A stretch of 64,000 bases of DNA from Bacteroidetes bacterium 46-16 (GCA_001897835.1 MKUN01000012.1:1-64000), one strand, 5' to 3'; positions 1-9,290 are shown, counted from the first letter of the stretch. Numbers and translations: made by a program. Notes: generated by a model not told the origin, from the letters alone.

Positions 1-768
1 CAGTTGACCGCTGGTATAGCACACGAAATAAATAACCCCATCAACTTTGTGACCTCCAATATTAAACCACTACAGCGCGACGTAGATATATTGCTTGATG
101 CGGTAAATACGATTGAAAGTGTTGGCCTGTCTGAAATTTCGGCACAGGATAAGCTCAGGCAACTGAATGATTATAAGGAAGAGATAGACTTTGATTACCT
201 GAAGACGGAAATTGCACACCTTTTAAAAGGTATCAATGAGGGGGCATCGCGCACAGCCGAAATTGTGAAAGGGTTACGCATTTTCTCGCGGCTTGATGAA
301 GACGATCTTAAAAAGGCCGATATGAATGAGGGGCTTGATGCCACACTGGTGCTTGTGAATAATTTATTGGGTGGCAAGATAAAAGTGGTAAAAGAATATG
401 GAGAAATACCATTGGTAGAGTGCTATCCAGGTAAGCTCAACCAGGTATTCCTGAACATAATGAGCAATGCCATCCATGCTATAGGCAAGCACCATCCTGA
501 AGATGACCAGGGTAAAATGACCTTAAAAACATGGGCGGATGATAAAACTGTATATATAAGTATTGCTGATAACGGGACAGGTATGGATGAGGCGACCAAG
601 CGGAAACTGTTCGAACCATTTTTTACTACCAAAGAAGTCGGAGAAGGTACTGGGCTTGGTCTTTCAATAGCATGGAACACGATGAATAAGCATAACGGGC
701 AGATAAAAGTAAATTCTACTTTGGGAGAAGGGACAGAATTTGTTTTGGAAATTCCAATAATGCATTAG
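1..768 (+). CDS. Sensor histidine kinase, C-terminal part (5' end outside window)
   Basis: The reading frame is open from the first base, so only the last 255 residues are seen. The visible part is the transmitter core. The H-box motif AGIAHEINNPINF holds the phospho-accepting His. It is followed by a dimerisation helix region, an N-box (NIMSNAIHAIGKH), a G1 box (ADNGTGMDE) and a G2 box (GEGTGLGLSIAWN) of a HATPase_c domain. It would autophosphorylate and pass phosphate to a receiver. The next two genes on the same strand encode receiver proteins and start 20 bp downstream, so the three probably form one signalling operon. The sensor domain lies outside the window, so the stimulus cannot be inferred. 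Confidence 0.93.
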   Translation, partial: QLTAGIAHEINNPINFVTSNIKPLQRDVDILLDAVNTIESVGLSEISAQDKLRQLNDYKEEIDFDYLKTEIAHLLKGINEGASRTAEIVKGLRIFSRLDEDDLKKADMNEGLDATLVLVNNLLGGKIKVVKEYGEIPLVECYPGKLNQVFLNIMSNAIHAIGKHHPEDDQGKMTLKTWADDKTVYISIADNGTGMDEATKRKLFEPFFTTKEVGEGTGLGLSIAWNTMNKHNGQIKVNSTLGEGTEFVLEIPIMH

Positions 769-788
769 CTTTATTAAATATTTCGGCC

Positions 789-1880
789 TTGGATAAGATA
801 GAAAAAATAAAAATACTGTATATAGATGATGAGGTGAACAACCTGCATGGTTTCAAAGCTTCATTCAGGTTCGACTATACTATCTATATCGCTGAGAATG
901 TTACAGAGGCATTAAAGCACCTGGAGCAGCATCCCGACATACGCGTTATTCTTTCCGATCAGCGCATGCCCGATAAAACGGGTGTGCAATTTTTTGGCGA
1001 TATCAGGGAAAAATATCCGAATGCAGTTAGAATATTAATTACCGGTTATACAGATATTGAATCGGTGATTGATGCCATCAACCTTGGCAATATATACAGG
1101 TACATAAAAAAGCCGTGGACCGATACCGATATTAAAACTGCGGTTGACCAGGCCAATCAGTATTATCTCACCACATCGATGCTGGCCATCAAAAATCAGG
1201 AGTTGCAGAAAGCATACGATGAACTGGATAAATTTGCATACAGCGTAACACACGATATGCGTGGCCCTTTGCTAAGCATATTAGGCGCAATAAATATCGC
1301 ACAGGGCATTAACGACCTGGCCGATATACGTGAGATGCTCGGTATGATGGACAAGTCGGTACAAAAGCTGGATACTTTTATACAAAGCATACATGACTAC
1401 TATAACCTGAATAGGGGACAGATGAAAATTTCTGACATCAAATTCGATGATTTAGTAGCAGATCTCAAAGATATTTACGATATTACAGGTAGAACGGATC
1501 ATACGGCATTTGATGTAAGCGTTACGCAAACAGAAAATTTCCGGTCGGATGAAATGTCGCTGAGGATAGTGTTGAATAACTTACTGTCCAATGCATTTAA
1601 ATACCAGCGAAAGGCCCTTGATAATAAATTTGTGAAGCTTGATATCCAGGTCAGTAACGGCAATGCCTGTATCGAGGTAAAAGATAATGGCATAGGCATA
1701 GACGAAGCCAATGTCAATAAGATTTTCAACATGTTTTACCGCGCAACTTCCGAAGAAATGGGCTCGGGTTTCGGGCTGTACAATGTAAAGGATGCTATCA
1801 GTAAGCTGGGTGGTGAGATAACTGTAGATACCAAACTGAACGAGGGTAGTACATTTAAGGTCACCATTCCAAGCAAATAA
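789..1880 (+). CDS. Hybrid response regulator-histidine kinase (REC-HisKA-HATPase)
   Basis: 363 residues with an unusual order: receiver first, kinase second. The receiver (about 8-120) has the acidic pair D13-D14, phospho-acceptor D57 in LSDQRMPD, T85 and K107/K108 in RYIKKPW. A short helix leads to a HisKA H-box with H155 (SVTHDMRGP), then an N-box (NNLLSNAFKYQ), G1 (VKDNGIGID) and G2 (GSGFGLYNV). There is no membrane segment, so it is cytoplasmic. The start is TTG at 789; no ATG fits before the conserved receiver sequence. It likely receives phosphate from the kinase upstream and relays it to the single-domain regulator that starts 8 bp downstream. Confidence 0.9.
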   Translation: MDKIEKIKILYIDDEVNNLHGFKASFRFDYTIYIAENVTEALKHLEQHPDIRVILSDQRMPDKTGVQFFGDIREKYPNAVRILITGYTDIESVIDAINLGNIYRYIKKPWTDTDIKTAVDQANQYYLTTSMLAIKNQELQKAYDELDKFAYSVTHDMRGPLLSILGAINIAQGINDLADIREMLGMMDKSVQKLDTFIQSIHDYYNLNRGQMKISDIKFDDLVADLKDIYDITGRTDHTAFDVSVTQTENFRSDEMSLRIVLNNLLSNAFKYQRKALDNKFVKLDIQVSNGNACIEVKDNGIGIDEANVNKIFNMFYRATSEEMGSGFGLYNVKDAISKLGGEITVDTKLNEGSTFKVTIPSK

Positions 1881-1888
1881 CTATTATA

Positions 1889-2284
1889 ATGCCGGACACC
1901 GTTAATTTTATTATCATTGATGACAGCAAGCTTGATTGCTTTATTGCGGATAAAATAATCCGGAATACAGGAAAGGCTGGCGATATCAAATCGTTTACCG
2001 TTGCTGCCGAGGCATTGGACTTTATCAGTAAGGCGCCGCCACCCGTAAGCGATAAGACCAATGTATTACTGGATATACAAATGCCGGTAATGAATGGTTT
2101 TGAGTTTGTAGAAGCTTTTGAAAAATTGCCCGAAGATATTAGAAATGGTTACAATGTCTACATGCTTTCTTCTTCTATTAACGAGAATGATCTGAACCGG
2201 GTAAAACATTACCCTTCCATAAAACAGTTCCTGAATAAGCCGCTTACCAGCAGTGCATTGGCCCAGGTACTTGAAGGGCTCTGA
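1889..2284 (+). CDS. Single-domain response regulator (CheY/Rcp1-like)
   Basis: 131 residues forming one receiver domain and no output domain. D11-D12 form the acidic pocket, D62 in LLDIQMPVMNG is the phospho-acceptor, and the conserved Lys lies in FLNKPL near the C-terminus. The MLSS tract supplies the conserved Ser/Thr position. Such stand-alone receivers shuttle phosphate between kinases or bind a partner protein. It follows the hybrid kinase by 8 bp and is the last gene of the signalling operon. The next gene is convergent, and no clear terminator hairpin lies in the 15-bp gap. Confidence 0.9.
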   Translation: MPDTVNFIIIDDSKLDCFIADKIIRNTGKAGDIKSFTVAAEALDFISKAPPPVSDKTNVLLDIQMPVMNGFEFVEAFEKLPEDIRNGYNVYMLSSSINENDLNRVKHYPSIKQFLNKPLTSSALAQVLEGL

Positions 2285-2299
2285 TTATATTCATAAGTA

Positions 2300-3178
2300 T
2301 TACCGTACCGGCTCTACACGGTAACCTTCCTTTTTCAAAAGATTGATAACGCCATTCTCGCCCCAGAGATGGCCTGCACCAACGGCAAAGAATACCGATT
2401 TTTGGTCCATCTTATCCACCATCCGGTCTATCCATCGTTTGTTCCTGTCATCAAGAAAGCCGGCAAGGTCTATGGGCGATTCTCCCGAACTGTTCATCAG
2501 TTCATATAAAGCAGGCAGGTCCTGCTGCTTATACGCATTTACCAGTTTTTGATATTCTTCTTTATCATTGTCTTTGCCAGTCACCGTTTCCATTACCTGT
2601 TTTACGATAGAGTCGGGCGGCAGGTTATCAAACAGTTCTATCTGTTCCTCGGGTTGTTCCAGTCCCAGTATCTCTTTCTTGTCTTTTTTGGCCTGTTCCA
2701 TTATTTTGTCTTCGTAGGATACAGGGTTGGCACAGGCAGCGGTCTTGGTGGTTAGCATGCTTTGCAGGGCGGCGGGCTTCAGATTGTCGAAGAGCGATAT
2801 GTTCATGCCTATGCTGTCATGCATATAGGTGGCTACCTGTTTATATTGTTCCGGGCTGAAGTAGTCTTCAAGCCTTTTACCACTATTGTCCATAAGGCCT
2901 GTAGCTACTTTCATCAGTACGCCCGGGTCGTCCATGTCCATCTCGAAACAAACTTCCTGGCTTTTGTGCAGGCTCTCTTTCATCTTGTCAGTCCAGATAT
3001 AATCAGCAGGGCAAATGAGGTGTATGGTACCGAACAGGTAGGACGGTCTTTTCATATCCTTACCGCTAATGCGCCACAGGAGCGACTTGCCGCTTTGCAT
3101 TTTTTGCTGCGCTTTATTGACGAAGGGCGTAAGGCAGGCCAGCAGCGTCACACATAACAAGCGGAAGATCCTTTTCAT
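2300..3178 (-). CDS. TraB/GumN family protein
   Basis: 292 residues from the ATG at 3178; a longer non-homologous extension to 3226 is possible but starts outside the signal peptide. The N-terminus (KRIFRLLCVTLLACL) is a secretion signal. Family hallmarks are the N-terminal SYLFGTIHL segment and the C-terminal GAGHLWGENGVINLLKKEG segment, the paired GxxH motifs of the TraB/GumN (Tiki-like) fold. These proteins are thought to be metal-dependent peptidases or related hydrolases, but the activity of bacterial members is mostly unproven. It lies 14 bp after the ZIP transporter on the same strand, so it is probably co-transcribed. A metal link is possible but inferred. Confidence 0.85.
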   Translation of the reverse strand: MKRIFRLLCVTLLACLTPFVNKAQQKMQSGKSLLWRISGKDMKRPSYLFGTIHLICPADYIWTDKMKESLHKSQEVCFEMDMDDPGVLMKVATGLMDNSGKRLEDYFSPEQYKQVATYMHDSIGMNISLFDNLKPAALQSMLTTKTAACANPVSYEDKIMEQAKKDKKEILGLEQPEEQIELFDNLPPDSIVKQVMETVTGKDNDKEEYQKLVNAYKQQDLPALYELMNSSGESPIDLAGFLDDRNKRWIDRMVDKMDQKSVFFAVGAGHLWGENGVINLLKKEGYRVEPVR

Positions 3179-3192
3179 TTGATAAAGATAGG

Positions 3193-3915
3193 CTATTCGA
3201 AGATCAGGGTAAGCAGTCCAAGGCATACACCGGAAAGTATGGCCAGTATCTTGCGGCTGTTCATGGCATGTTGCCGGGTGCCACTTTCGAAGAAGATAGT
3301 TGTGGATATATGAATGAAGGAGCCGGCTACTACAGGTACCAGTAACATAATCGCATCTCGTATAGGCTCATAATGGGTGCCTGCATAACCTGCAATCGCA
3401 CCGGCGAGGGGAGTAATGAGCGAAAAGAGCAACAGCATAGCTATAGCGCTCCTGCGGCCTTTTGTATGCAATACCAGCCCTGTCACCAGCATTGCTTCAG
3501 GTATTTTATGCACACTGACAGCAAGATATAGTGATGGTACAGTGGAGCCGATGTGATAATTAAAGCCCAGCGGCAGCCCTTCCATGAATGCATGAAAGGA
3601 TAAGCCGAACAATATAGAGAACAGTGGCACATGGCCATGGTCACCCAGGTGGGTATGCCCATGTTCGGCACCGTGAGTGAATTTCTGTATGATGAGCTGG
3701 ATAAAAAAGCCCGCAAGGAGCAGGTAACCAGCTTTGGCAGGGATATCTGTGAATGTTTCGGGTAACAGGTGCAGGAAGGTGACACTCAGCAAAAAGGAAC
3801 CGGAAAATGCCAGCAGGTAATTCGACTGTTGCTCATCTCTCTTTTTTAGCCATAAGGGCAAGCTGCCGCAAATAAGCGTAAGGATAAAAAGCTGTAGATT
3901 ATAATGCAACTGCAT
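3193..3915 (-). CDS. ZIP family metal (zinc/iron) permease
   Basis: 240 residues, nearly all hydrophobic helices, about eight membrane spans. The signature helices contain HAFMEGLPLGF and HKIPEAM, the metal-coordinating His/Glu pairs of transmembrane helices 4 and 5 of the ZIP family. A histidine-rich cytoplasmic loop (HGAEHGHTHLGDHGH, around residues 83-97) lies between helices 3 and 4, as is typical of ZIP importers. It should import zinc or another divalent metal through the inner membrane. It is the first gene of a probable two-gene operon with the TraB-like protein. The gene diverges from yqgE, with 173 bp between the start codons. Confidence 0.9.
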   Translation of the reverse strand: MQLHYNLQLFILTLICGSLPLWLKKRDEQQSNYLLAFSGSFLLSVTFLHLLPETFTDIPAKAGYLLLAGFFIQLIIQKFTHGAEHGHTHLGDHGHVPLFSILFGLSFHAFMEGLPLGFNYHIGSTVPSLYLAVSVHKIPEAMLVTGLVLHTKGRRSAIAMLLLFSLITPLAGAIAGYAGTHYEPIRDAIMLLVPVVAGSFIHISTTIFFESGTRQHAMNSRKILAILSGVCLGLLTLIFE

Positions 3916-4051
3916 GGAATGGTGTTAAAATCCCGAACGGGGCAATAAAAGTAAAGCATTTTGCAGACCAATAGAATAGCAATGCCGGTATATTGTGCGA
4001 TAAGCCCATTTGTTAAAAAAAACTGCCCCTGGTAATAGGGGTATATTTTTT

Positions 4052-4081
4052 TTGCTCTTAAAGGGAAAACCATTATATTTA
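4052..4081 (+). promoter_or_regulatory. Predicted promoter of yqgE (TTG-N19-TATATTTA)
   Basis: TTG at 4052-4054 is separated by 19 bases from TATATTTA at 4074-4081. This fits the Bacteroidota sigma-70 pattern TTG-N19/20-TAnnTTTG except for the last base. Transcription would begin only a few bases before the ATG at 4089, so the mRNA may be almost leaderless. Confidence 0.5.
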
Positions 4082-4088
4082 ATAAGCG

Positions 4089-4670
4089 ATGGATTTTTTA
4101 AACCTCAAAAAACCAAAGAACGAACTCACCCCGGCTGTAGGGCGCATACTGATAGCTGAGCCATTTCTTAGCGATCCTAATTTTGCCAGAGCTGTTGTAC
4201 TCCTTTGCGAGCATGGCGAAGAGGGGACCGTAGGTTTTATCGTCAATCGCAGTACAGAGCTTATGCTGGATGACCTTTTACCCGATTTATATGCGTCGGG
4301 ATTGAATATATACCAGGGTGGTCCGGTACAAATGGATACCCTGCATATGATGCACACCACACCTGTGGAACTGGGTGGTAACGAGATATTCCCCGGCGTT
4401 TACTGGGGAGGCTCATACGAGGCCTTGCAGGATATGATAGCTGCAGGAACATACGACCCTGCGCAATTGCGCCTCTTTGTGGGTTACTCGGGCTGGTCGC
4501 CGGGGCAATTGGAAAAAGAAGTAGAAGAGGGCTCCTGGATCATCACCGATCTTACACCCCGCCTGCTTTTTGATACTTCGCCCGAAAATGTATGGAAAGA
4601 GGCAATACGATCACTGGGAGATGAATATGCTTACCTGGCCAACCTGCCGGTCAATCCACAACTGAACTGA
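4089..4670 (+). CDS. yqgE: YqgE/AlgH family protein
   Basis: 193 residues, close to the usual length of about 185. Family features visible are LTPAVGRILIAEPFLSDPNF at the N-terminus, RAVVLLCEHGEEGTVGFIVN, a GGPVQMDTLH segment and LFVGYSGWSPGQLEKEVEEG. The UPF0301 fold is known structurally, but its biochemical role is unsettled. In Pseudomonas the homologue AlgH affects alginate regulation. Cytoplasmic, with no signal peptide. It starts a head-to-tail series with a lipoprotein and uvrC. The short distance to the predicted -7 box suggests little or no 5' leader. Confidence 0.92.
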   Translation: MDFLNLKKPKNELTPAVGRILIAEPFLSDPNFARAVVLLCEHGEEGTVGFIVNRSTELMLDDLLPDLYASGLNIYQGGPVQMDTLHMMHTTPVELGGNEIFPGVYWGGSYEALQDMIAAGTYDPAQLRLFVGYSGWSPGQLEKEVEEGSWIITDLTPRLLFDTSPENVWKEAIRSLGDEYAYLANLPVNPQLN

Positions 4671-4732
4671 TACAAAAATCTGCTTCTTTACAGCATCTTT
4701 CCTAATTTTATAGGCTTAAGTAAAAGTTTATC

Positions 4733-5317
4733 ATGGATATAAAGCGCACTTTGTTGCCGGTAGTAGCTGTCGTTTTACTGGTGGCCTGCAAACCAAGGGT
4801 TAAGCCACAGCCGGCAGATATTGCAGATAATGCCGGGCAGGGCACTTATTTTTCTATAAACCAGTACATCAAAGACCAGTGGAATACCTACCTGGGCCAG
4901 CCATATTCGATAATAAAAGTGACGAAACAAAATGGCAAAACTGATAGTGTTATAATGAACGCATATACTATAGAGTGGGGTGATATCTTTAAGCGATTCT
5001 TCGAGAGCGATATAGGTAAGCCTCAATATATCGGGCATTATAAATTTGATATGTTCCTTGACGAAAGCACCGATACCCGTAACTTTTATTACGAGGCAAT
5101 AGATGATACGCTCTATACCCGTAAATTACAGATATCAGCCATGCAGGAGAATAATAAAATACGCTCCATATATATTGAAACGGAAAAAAGAAGCGGAACC
5201 AGGGATGTGATACAGAAACTGTATTATTCACCTTTATCTGTGATACAGATACAGGAATTTGATGCCCTGGCAACGGGTGATAAGAACCAGTTGTTCATAG
5301 CATACTATTTTATGTAA
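4733..5317 (+). CDS. Hypothetical lipoprotein
   Basis: 194 residues, not recognised as a named family. The N-terminus has a hydrophobic core followed by the lipobox LLVAC (Cys at residue 19), so the protein should be lipid-anchored. The mature part is mixed alpha/beta with no repeats or obvious catalytic motif. The body is rich in Tyr, Asp and Thr (FKRFFESDIGKPQYIGHYKFD). It ends 9 bp before the uvrC start codon, suggesting translational coupling or co-transcription. A functional link to DNA repair is not implied. Confidence 0.75.
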   Translation: MDIKRTLLPVVAVVLLVACKPRVKPQPADIADNAGQGTYFSINQYIKDQWNTYLGQPYSIIKVTKQNGKTDSVIMNAYTIEWGDIFKRFFESDIGKPQYIGHYKFDMFLDESTDTRNFYYEAIDDTLYTRKLQISAMQENNKIRSIYIETEKRSGTRDVIQKLYYSPLSVIQIQEFDALATGDKNQLFIAYYFM

Positions 5318-5326
5318 GCTTGCTAC

Positions 5327-7159
5327 ATGACGAGAGAAGAATTCAGTGCGGTAGCCATATCCATACCGCACCAGCCGGGATGTTATAAATATTACAGCGC
5401 AGAGAACGAATTGCTCTATGTGGGCAAAGCTAAAGACCTGCGCAAGCGGGTAGGCTCATACTTCAATAAAACACTCGATAATTATAAGACCCGCAGGCTG
5501 GTAACGCTTATACATCATATCGACTATACTGTTACCAATAACGAACATGATGCCTTCCTGCTTGAGAATTCGCTCATAAAACACTACCAGCCCCGCTTTA
5601 ACATAGAGCTCAAAGATGATAAGACCTATCCGTATATCGTCATAAAGAATGAGCCCTTCCCACGTGTTTTTCTTACACGCCGGGTTATCCGGGATGGCTC
5701 CGAATATATTGGGCCCTTTACCAGTGTGGTACGAGTAAAGGAACTGCTGGCACTGGTAAAGCAGAATATCCCGCTACGCACCTGCAACCTGAAGCTTACC
5801 GAACAGAATATTACAAAAGGTAAGTTTAAGGTATGCCTTGAGTACCACCTGGGCAACTGCAAAGGACCCTGTGAAGGCCTGCAAAGCCGGGAGGATTATG
5901 ATGAAGGCTTGCAGCAGGTGCGGCATGTATTAAAGGGCAATACCGGGGAAGTGATCAAATACCTGAAAAACGAGATGAATGCCCTCGCTGCTGATATGAA
6001 GTTTGAGAAGGCGGAGATCATGCGGCAAAAAATAGAATCTTTACAGTACTACCAGAGCAAGTCGGCAGTGGTAAATCCACGGCTGGATAATGTGGATGTG
6101 GCCAGCATACTAAGCGATGATCGCAATGCTTTTGTGAATTATATGATGGTAAGCAATGGCAGCATTATATATGCCAAGACCGTAGAGGTGGAGAAAAAAC
6201 TCGAAGAGCAGGACGACGAGATACTGGCACTGGCCCTGGACAGGATGCGGGAAACATTTCACAGCAATGCAACGGAAGCCATTGTACCCTTCGCTATAGA
6301 TGTCACTGATCCCGGCTTAAAGTTGACCGTTCCCCGTGCAGGTGATAAAAAGAAACTGCTTGACCTGAGCATTAAAAATGCGGAGGTGTTTCGGGATGAT
6401 GTGCGCAGGCGCGATACCCTGCTGCTGGGCAAAGCCTCAAAAGAAAAGAATATCCAGGTGCTGGAAGAACTACAGGAGGCATTACAACTTAGCGACCTGC
6501 CCCTGCAGATAGAATGCTTTGATAATTCCAACTTTCAGGGGGCCTATCCCGTAGCCGCCATGGTAAGCTTTAAGCATGGAGAGCCATCTAAAAAAGACTA
6601 CAGGCATTTCCATATCAAAACAGTGGAAGGCATTAATGATTTCGCCTCGATGGCCGAGATCGTGTACCGCAGGTATAAACGCCTGCTGGAAGAGGAAGCC
6701 CCCCTGCCGCAACTGGTAATAATAGATGGGGGCAAGGGGCAGCTTGGTGCAGCCCTTGAAAGTATAGAAAAGCTTGGCCTTACCGGCCGGATGACCATCG
6801 TGGGCCTTGCCAAGCGCGAAGAGTCGATATTCTTTCCCGGCGATACGGAGCCGCTGCAATTGCCCTACGATAGCCCGGCCCATTTGCTGGTGCGTCGTAT
6901 ACGCGACGAGGTGCATCGTTTTGGCATCACCTTCCACAGGCAAACCCGCAGCAAGGGCACATTTAAGAACGAACTGGAATCCATACCGGGTATTGGACAA
7001 AAGACAGCGACCGAACTGTTGCAAACATTTCGCTCTGTAAAAAATATACGTACCCTCACTGAGCGGGAGCTGACCAAAACCATCGGTATATCCAAAGCGC
7101 GTATCATATGGGCTTATTTTCACGCCAATGAAGGAGACCCCACTTCCCCCGATGCATAG
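5327..7159 (+). CDS. uvrC: Excinuclease ABC subunit C
   Basis: 610 residues, the usual UvrC length. It makes both incisions flanking a lesion recognised by UvrA-UvrB in nucleotide excision repair. Domain order: GIY-YIG nuclease (about 10-95; PGCYKYY, LLYVGKAKDLRKRV), the cysteine-rich segment around KVCLEYHLGNCKGPC, a UVR helix hairpin that binds UvrB (near 205-240, MKFEKAEIMRQKIESL), an RNase H-like 5' nuclease domain (ECFDNSNFQG, VIIDGGKGQL) and a C-terminal helix-hairpin-helix pair (LESIPGIGQKTATELL). All expected motifs are intact. It starts at ATG 5327, nine bases after the lipoprotein stop. Confidence 0.98.
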   Translation: MTREEFSAVAISIPHQPGCYKYYSAENELLYVGKAKDLRKRVGSYFNKTLDNYKTRRLVTLIHHIDYTVTNNEHDAFLLENSLIKHYQPRFNIELKDDKTYPYIVIKNEPFPRVFLTRRVIRDGSEYIGPFTSVVRVKELLALVKQNIPLRTCNLKLTEQNITKGKFKVCLEYHLGNCKGPCEGLQSREDYDEGLQQVRHVLKGNTGEVIKYLKNEMNALAADMKFEKAEIMRQKIESLQYYQSKSAVVNPRLDNVDVASILSDDRNAFVNYMMVSNGSIIYAKTVEVEKKLEEQDDEILALALDRMRETFHSNATEAIVPFAIDVTDPGLKLTVPRAGDKKKLLDLSIKNAEVFRDDVRRRDTLLLGKASKEKNIQVLEELQEALQLSDLPLQIECFDNSNFQGAYPVAAMVSFKHGEPSKKDYRHFHIKTVEGINDFASMAEIVYRRYKRLLEEEAPLPQLVIIDGGKGQLGAALESIEKLGLTGRMTIVGLAKREESIFFPGDTEPLQLPYDSPAHLLVRRIRDEVHRFGITFHRQTRSKGTFKNELESIPGIGQKTATELLQTFRSVKNIRTLTERELTKTIGISKARIIWAYFHANEGDPTSPDA

Positions 7160-7234
7160 TTTTTCTCTAAGTACACAATGAATTATCTTATAGCCTATGG
7201 TGACTTTTGTTACCTTAATATTATAGCTGTGGCG

Positions 7235-7242
7235 TAATTTTG
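7235..7242 (+). promoter_or_regulatory. Possible -7 box (TAATTTTG) before DUF983 gene
   Basis: An exact TAnnTTTG match lies 20 bases before the ATG at 7262. The nearest TTG upstream (7207-7209) is 25 bases away, longer than ideal, so the promoter call is weak. Confidence 0.3.
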
Positions 7243-7261
7243 TCTTGCAAATCGAAAGTGT

Positions 7262-7675
7262 ATGTCAGAAAATAATAAACCTGCGCTGCTGCCCAGTATC
7301 ATTAAGATGAAGTGCCCAAATTGCAGGAAGGGCGATATGTATACCAATAAAAGCGTCTTCCCGCTCAGTCATTCGCTCGATATGCCGGAGCAATGCCCCG
7401 TTTGCGGCCAGAAGATGGAGCTGGAGGTCGGTTTTTATTATGGCACCGGCTATGTTAGCTATGCCTTATCCATATTTATATTCATTTTCAATCTTATCTG
7501 GTACTGGCTCATTTTTGGTATATCGTACAAGGACTATAGCATATTTTATTATCTCATCACCAGCATAGTCATCGTGGTATTGTTGCAACCATGGTTAATG
7601 CGTATATCAAGGGTACTATACCTAAATCTTTTTGTGAAATATGGAAAGGGAACAGCTTTTGTGTCAGAAGAATAG
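7262..7675 (+). CDS. DUF983 family membrane protein
   Basis: 137 residues. It begins with a zinc-ribbon-like part, two CxxC pairs (MKCPNCRKG and EQCPVCGQ), followed by two strongly hydrophobic helices (YALSIFIFIFNLIWYWLIF and FYYLITSIVIVVLLQPW) and the family's LMRISRVLYLNLFVKYG end. This arrangement defines DUF983, common in Bacteroidota; the function is unknown. It stands alone between uvrC and the biotin carboxylase gene. A paralogue lies at 19412-19801 on the other strand. Confidence 0.88.
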   Translation: MSENNKPALLPSIIKMKCPNCRKGDMYTNKSVFPLSHSLDMPEQCPVCGQKMELEVGFYYGTGYVSYALSIFIFIFNLIWYWLIFGISYKDYSIFYYLITSIVIVVLLQPWLMRISRVLYLNLFVKYGKGTAFVSEE

Positions 7676-7733
7676 CAATTACAACTAAAATAGCCCATTA
7701 ACCTGTCAACTTTTCAGCTTATCTTAGCGGCTT

Positions 7734-9215
7734 ATGCAAAAAATACTGGTTGCCAATCGTGGCGAGATAGCTGTACGTGTGATGCGCACCGCTAAAGAAA
7801 TGGGTATTAAAACTGTGGCTGTATATTCTGAGGCCGACAGGAACATGCCCTTTGTCCGTTTTGCCGATGAGGCCGTTTGCATTGGCCCGGCACCTTCCGC
7901 ACAATCATACCTGCGTGCCGATAAGATAATTGAGGTTGCCAAACAATTGGGTGCAGATGCTATCCATCCCGGCTATGGCTTTCTCAGTGAGAATGCTTCC
8001 TTTTCAAAGGCCGTTGCCGATGCTGGTTTGATGTTTATAGGTCCTTCGGCACATTCTATCGAAATAATGGGCAGCAAAATAGCTGCTAAGCAGGCAGCCA
8101 AAAAGTTTGGTGTGCCTATGGTGCCCGGTACAGAAGATCCGGTGAAGGATCTGGCTGAAGCCAAAGAGATAGGAAATCGCACAGGATATCCTATACTCAT
8201 AAAAGCCTCTGCTGGTGGTGGTGGTAAGGGCATGCGCGTAGTGAATAATGAAGACGAACTGGAAGAACAGATGCGCACTGCTAAAAGCGAAGCCCTCAGT
8301 GCCTTTGGTGACGATGCGGTATTTATAGAAAAGTATGTGGCTGCGCCCCGCCACATCGAGATACAGCTCATGGGCGATCAGCATGGCAATTATGTGTACC
8401 TATTCGAGCGAGAATGCTCGATCCAGCGCAGGCACCAGAAACTGGTTGAGGAGGCACCCTCCAGTTGCCTTACCCCCGACATTCGCAAGGCAATGGGCGA
8501 ATGCGCTGTGGCCGTAGCGCGCTCCTGCAACTATTACGGGGCAGGTACGGTAGAGTTTTTGGTGGATGAGAAGTTGAATTTTTACTTCCTGGAAATGAAT
8601 ACCCGCCTTCAAGTGGAGCATTGTGTTACGGAGATGATAACAGGTGTTGACCTGGTGAAGGAGCAAATAAATGTGGCCCGTGGTAATAAACTCTCCTTTG
8701 CACAGGACGACCTGGAAATAAATGGTCATGCTATAGAGCTGCGCGTTTGTGCTGAGGATCCCCTAAATAATTTCCTGCCCGATACAGGTAAGCTAAAGAT
8801 GTACTTGCCGCCCAAGGGCCCTGGCATACGTGTTGACGACGGTTTCGAGCAGGGTATGGAAATACCTGTTTTTTATGATTCGATGATAGCCAAGCTCGTG
8901 GCACATGCTGCAACGCGCGATGAGGCTATAGAGCGTCTTTGCCGCGCTATAGATGAATACTACATACAAGGCATACAAACCACGTTGAGCTTCGGTAAAT
9001 GGGCTGTGCGTACAGAACCTTTCAGATCAGGCAATTTCGATACAGGCTTCATTAACAAATACTATAAGCCCGAATACCTGCTTGCAGATGATGCTGTGGC
9101 AGAAGAAGTGGCTGCCCTGTTGGCTGCTTCGATCTGGGAAAAGGATAAGGCGCAGGTGCGCTCAGTTAACGTTGCAAACGGCAACGGCAGCAGTTGGAAG
9201 ATGAGAAGGAGTTAA
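7734..9215 (+). CDS. accC: Biotin carboxylase (acetyl-/acyl-CoA carboxylase subunit)
   Basis: 493 residues. It catalyses ATP-dependent carboxylation of biotin on a carrier protein, the first half-reaction of acetyl-CoA (or propionyl-/acyl-CoA) carboxylase. The N-terminal domain starts MQKILVANRGEIAVRVMR. The ATP-grasp glycine loop GGGGKGMR is at 161-168. The catalytic segment EMNTRLQVEH lies near 288-297. A C-terminal biotin-carboxylase domain follows. The last 40 residues extend past the usual end of AccC. No biotin carrier or carboxyltransferase gene is adjacent, so it could serve fatty-acid synthesis or an acyl-CoA carboxylase. A TATCTTAG motif at 7720-7727 lies just before the start and may be a -7 box, leaving a very short leader. 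Confidence 0.92.
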   Translation: MQKILVANRGEIAVRVMRTAKEMGIKTVAVYSEADRNMPFVRFADEAVCIGPAPSAQSYLRADKIIEVAKQLGADAIHPGYGFLSENASFSKAVADAGLMFIGPSAHSIEIMGSKIAAKQAAKKFGVPMVPGTEDPVKDLAEAKEIGNRTGYPILIKASAGGGGKGMRVVNNEDELEEQMRTAKSEALSAFGDDAVFIEKYVAAPRHIEIQLMGDQHGNYVYLFERECSIQRRHQKLVEEAPSSCLTPDIRKAMGECAVAVARSCNYYGAGTVEFLVDEKLNFYFLEMNTRLQVEHCVTEMITGVDLVKEQINVARGNKLSFAQDDLEINGHAIELRVCAEDPLNNFLPDTGKLKMYLPPKGPGIRVDDGFEQGMEIPVFYDSMIAKLVAHAATRDEAIERLCRAIDEYYIQGIQTTLSFGKWAVRTEPFRSGNFDTGFINKYYKPEYLLADDAVAEEVAALLAASIWEKDKAQVRSVNVANGNGSSWKMRRS

Positions 9216-9290
9216 ACAATTTTAGCAAATTCGTCTTTATCAAGCCTGGTAAGCAACCTTTAAGATGCGTTCCAGCCAATGTATCCCGTA

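Noticed and set aside
6482-7123. Long reverse-strand ORF (213 codons) antisense to uvrC
   Set aside because: It lies entirely inside uvrC, which has all family motifs. The product has no recognisable domain.
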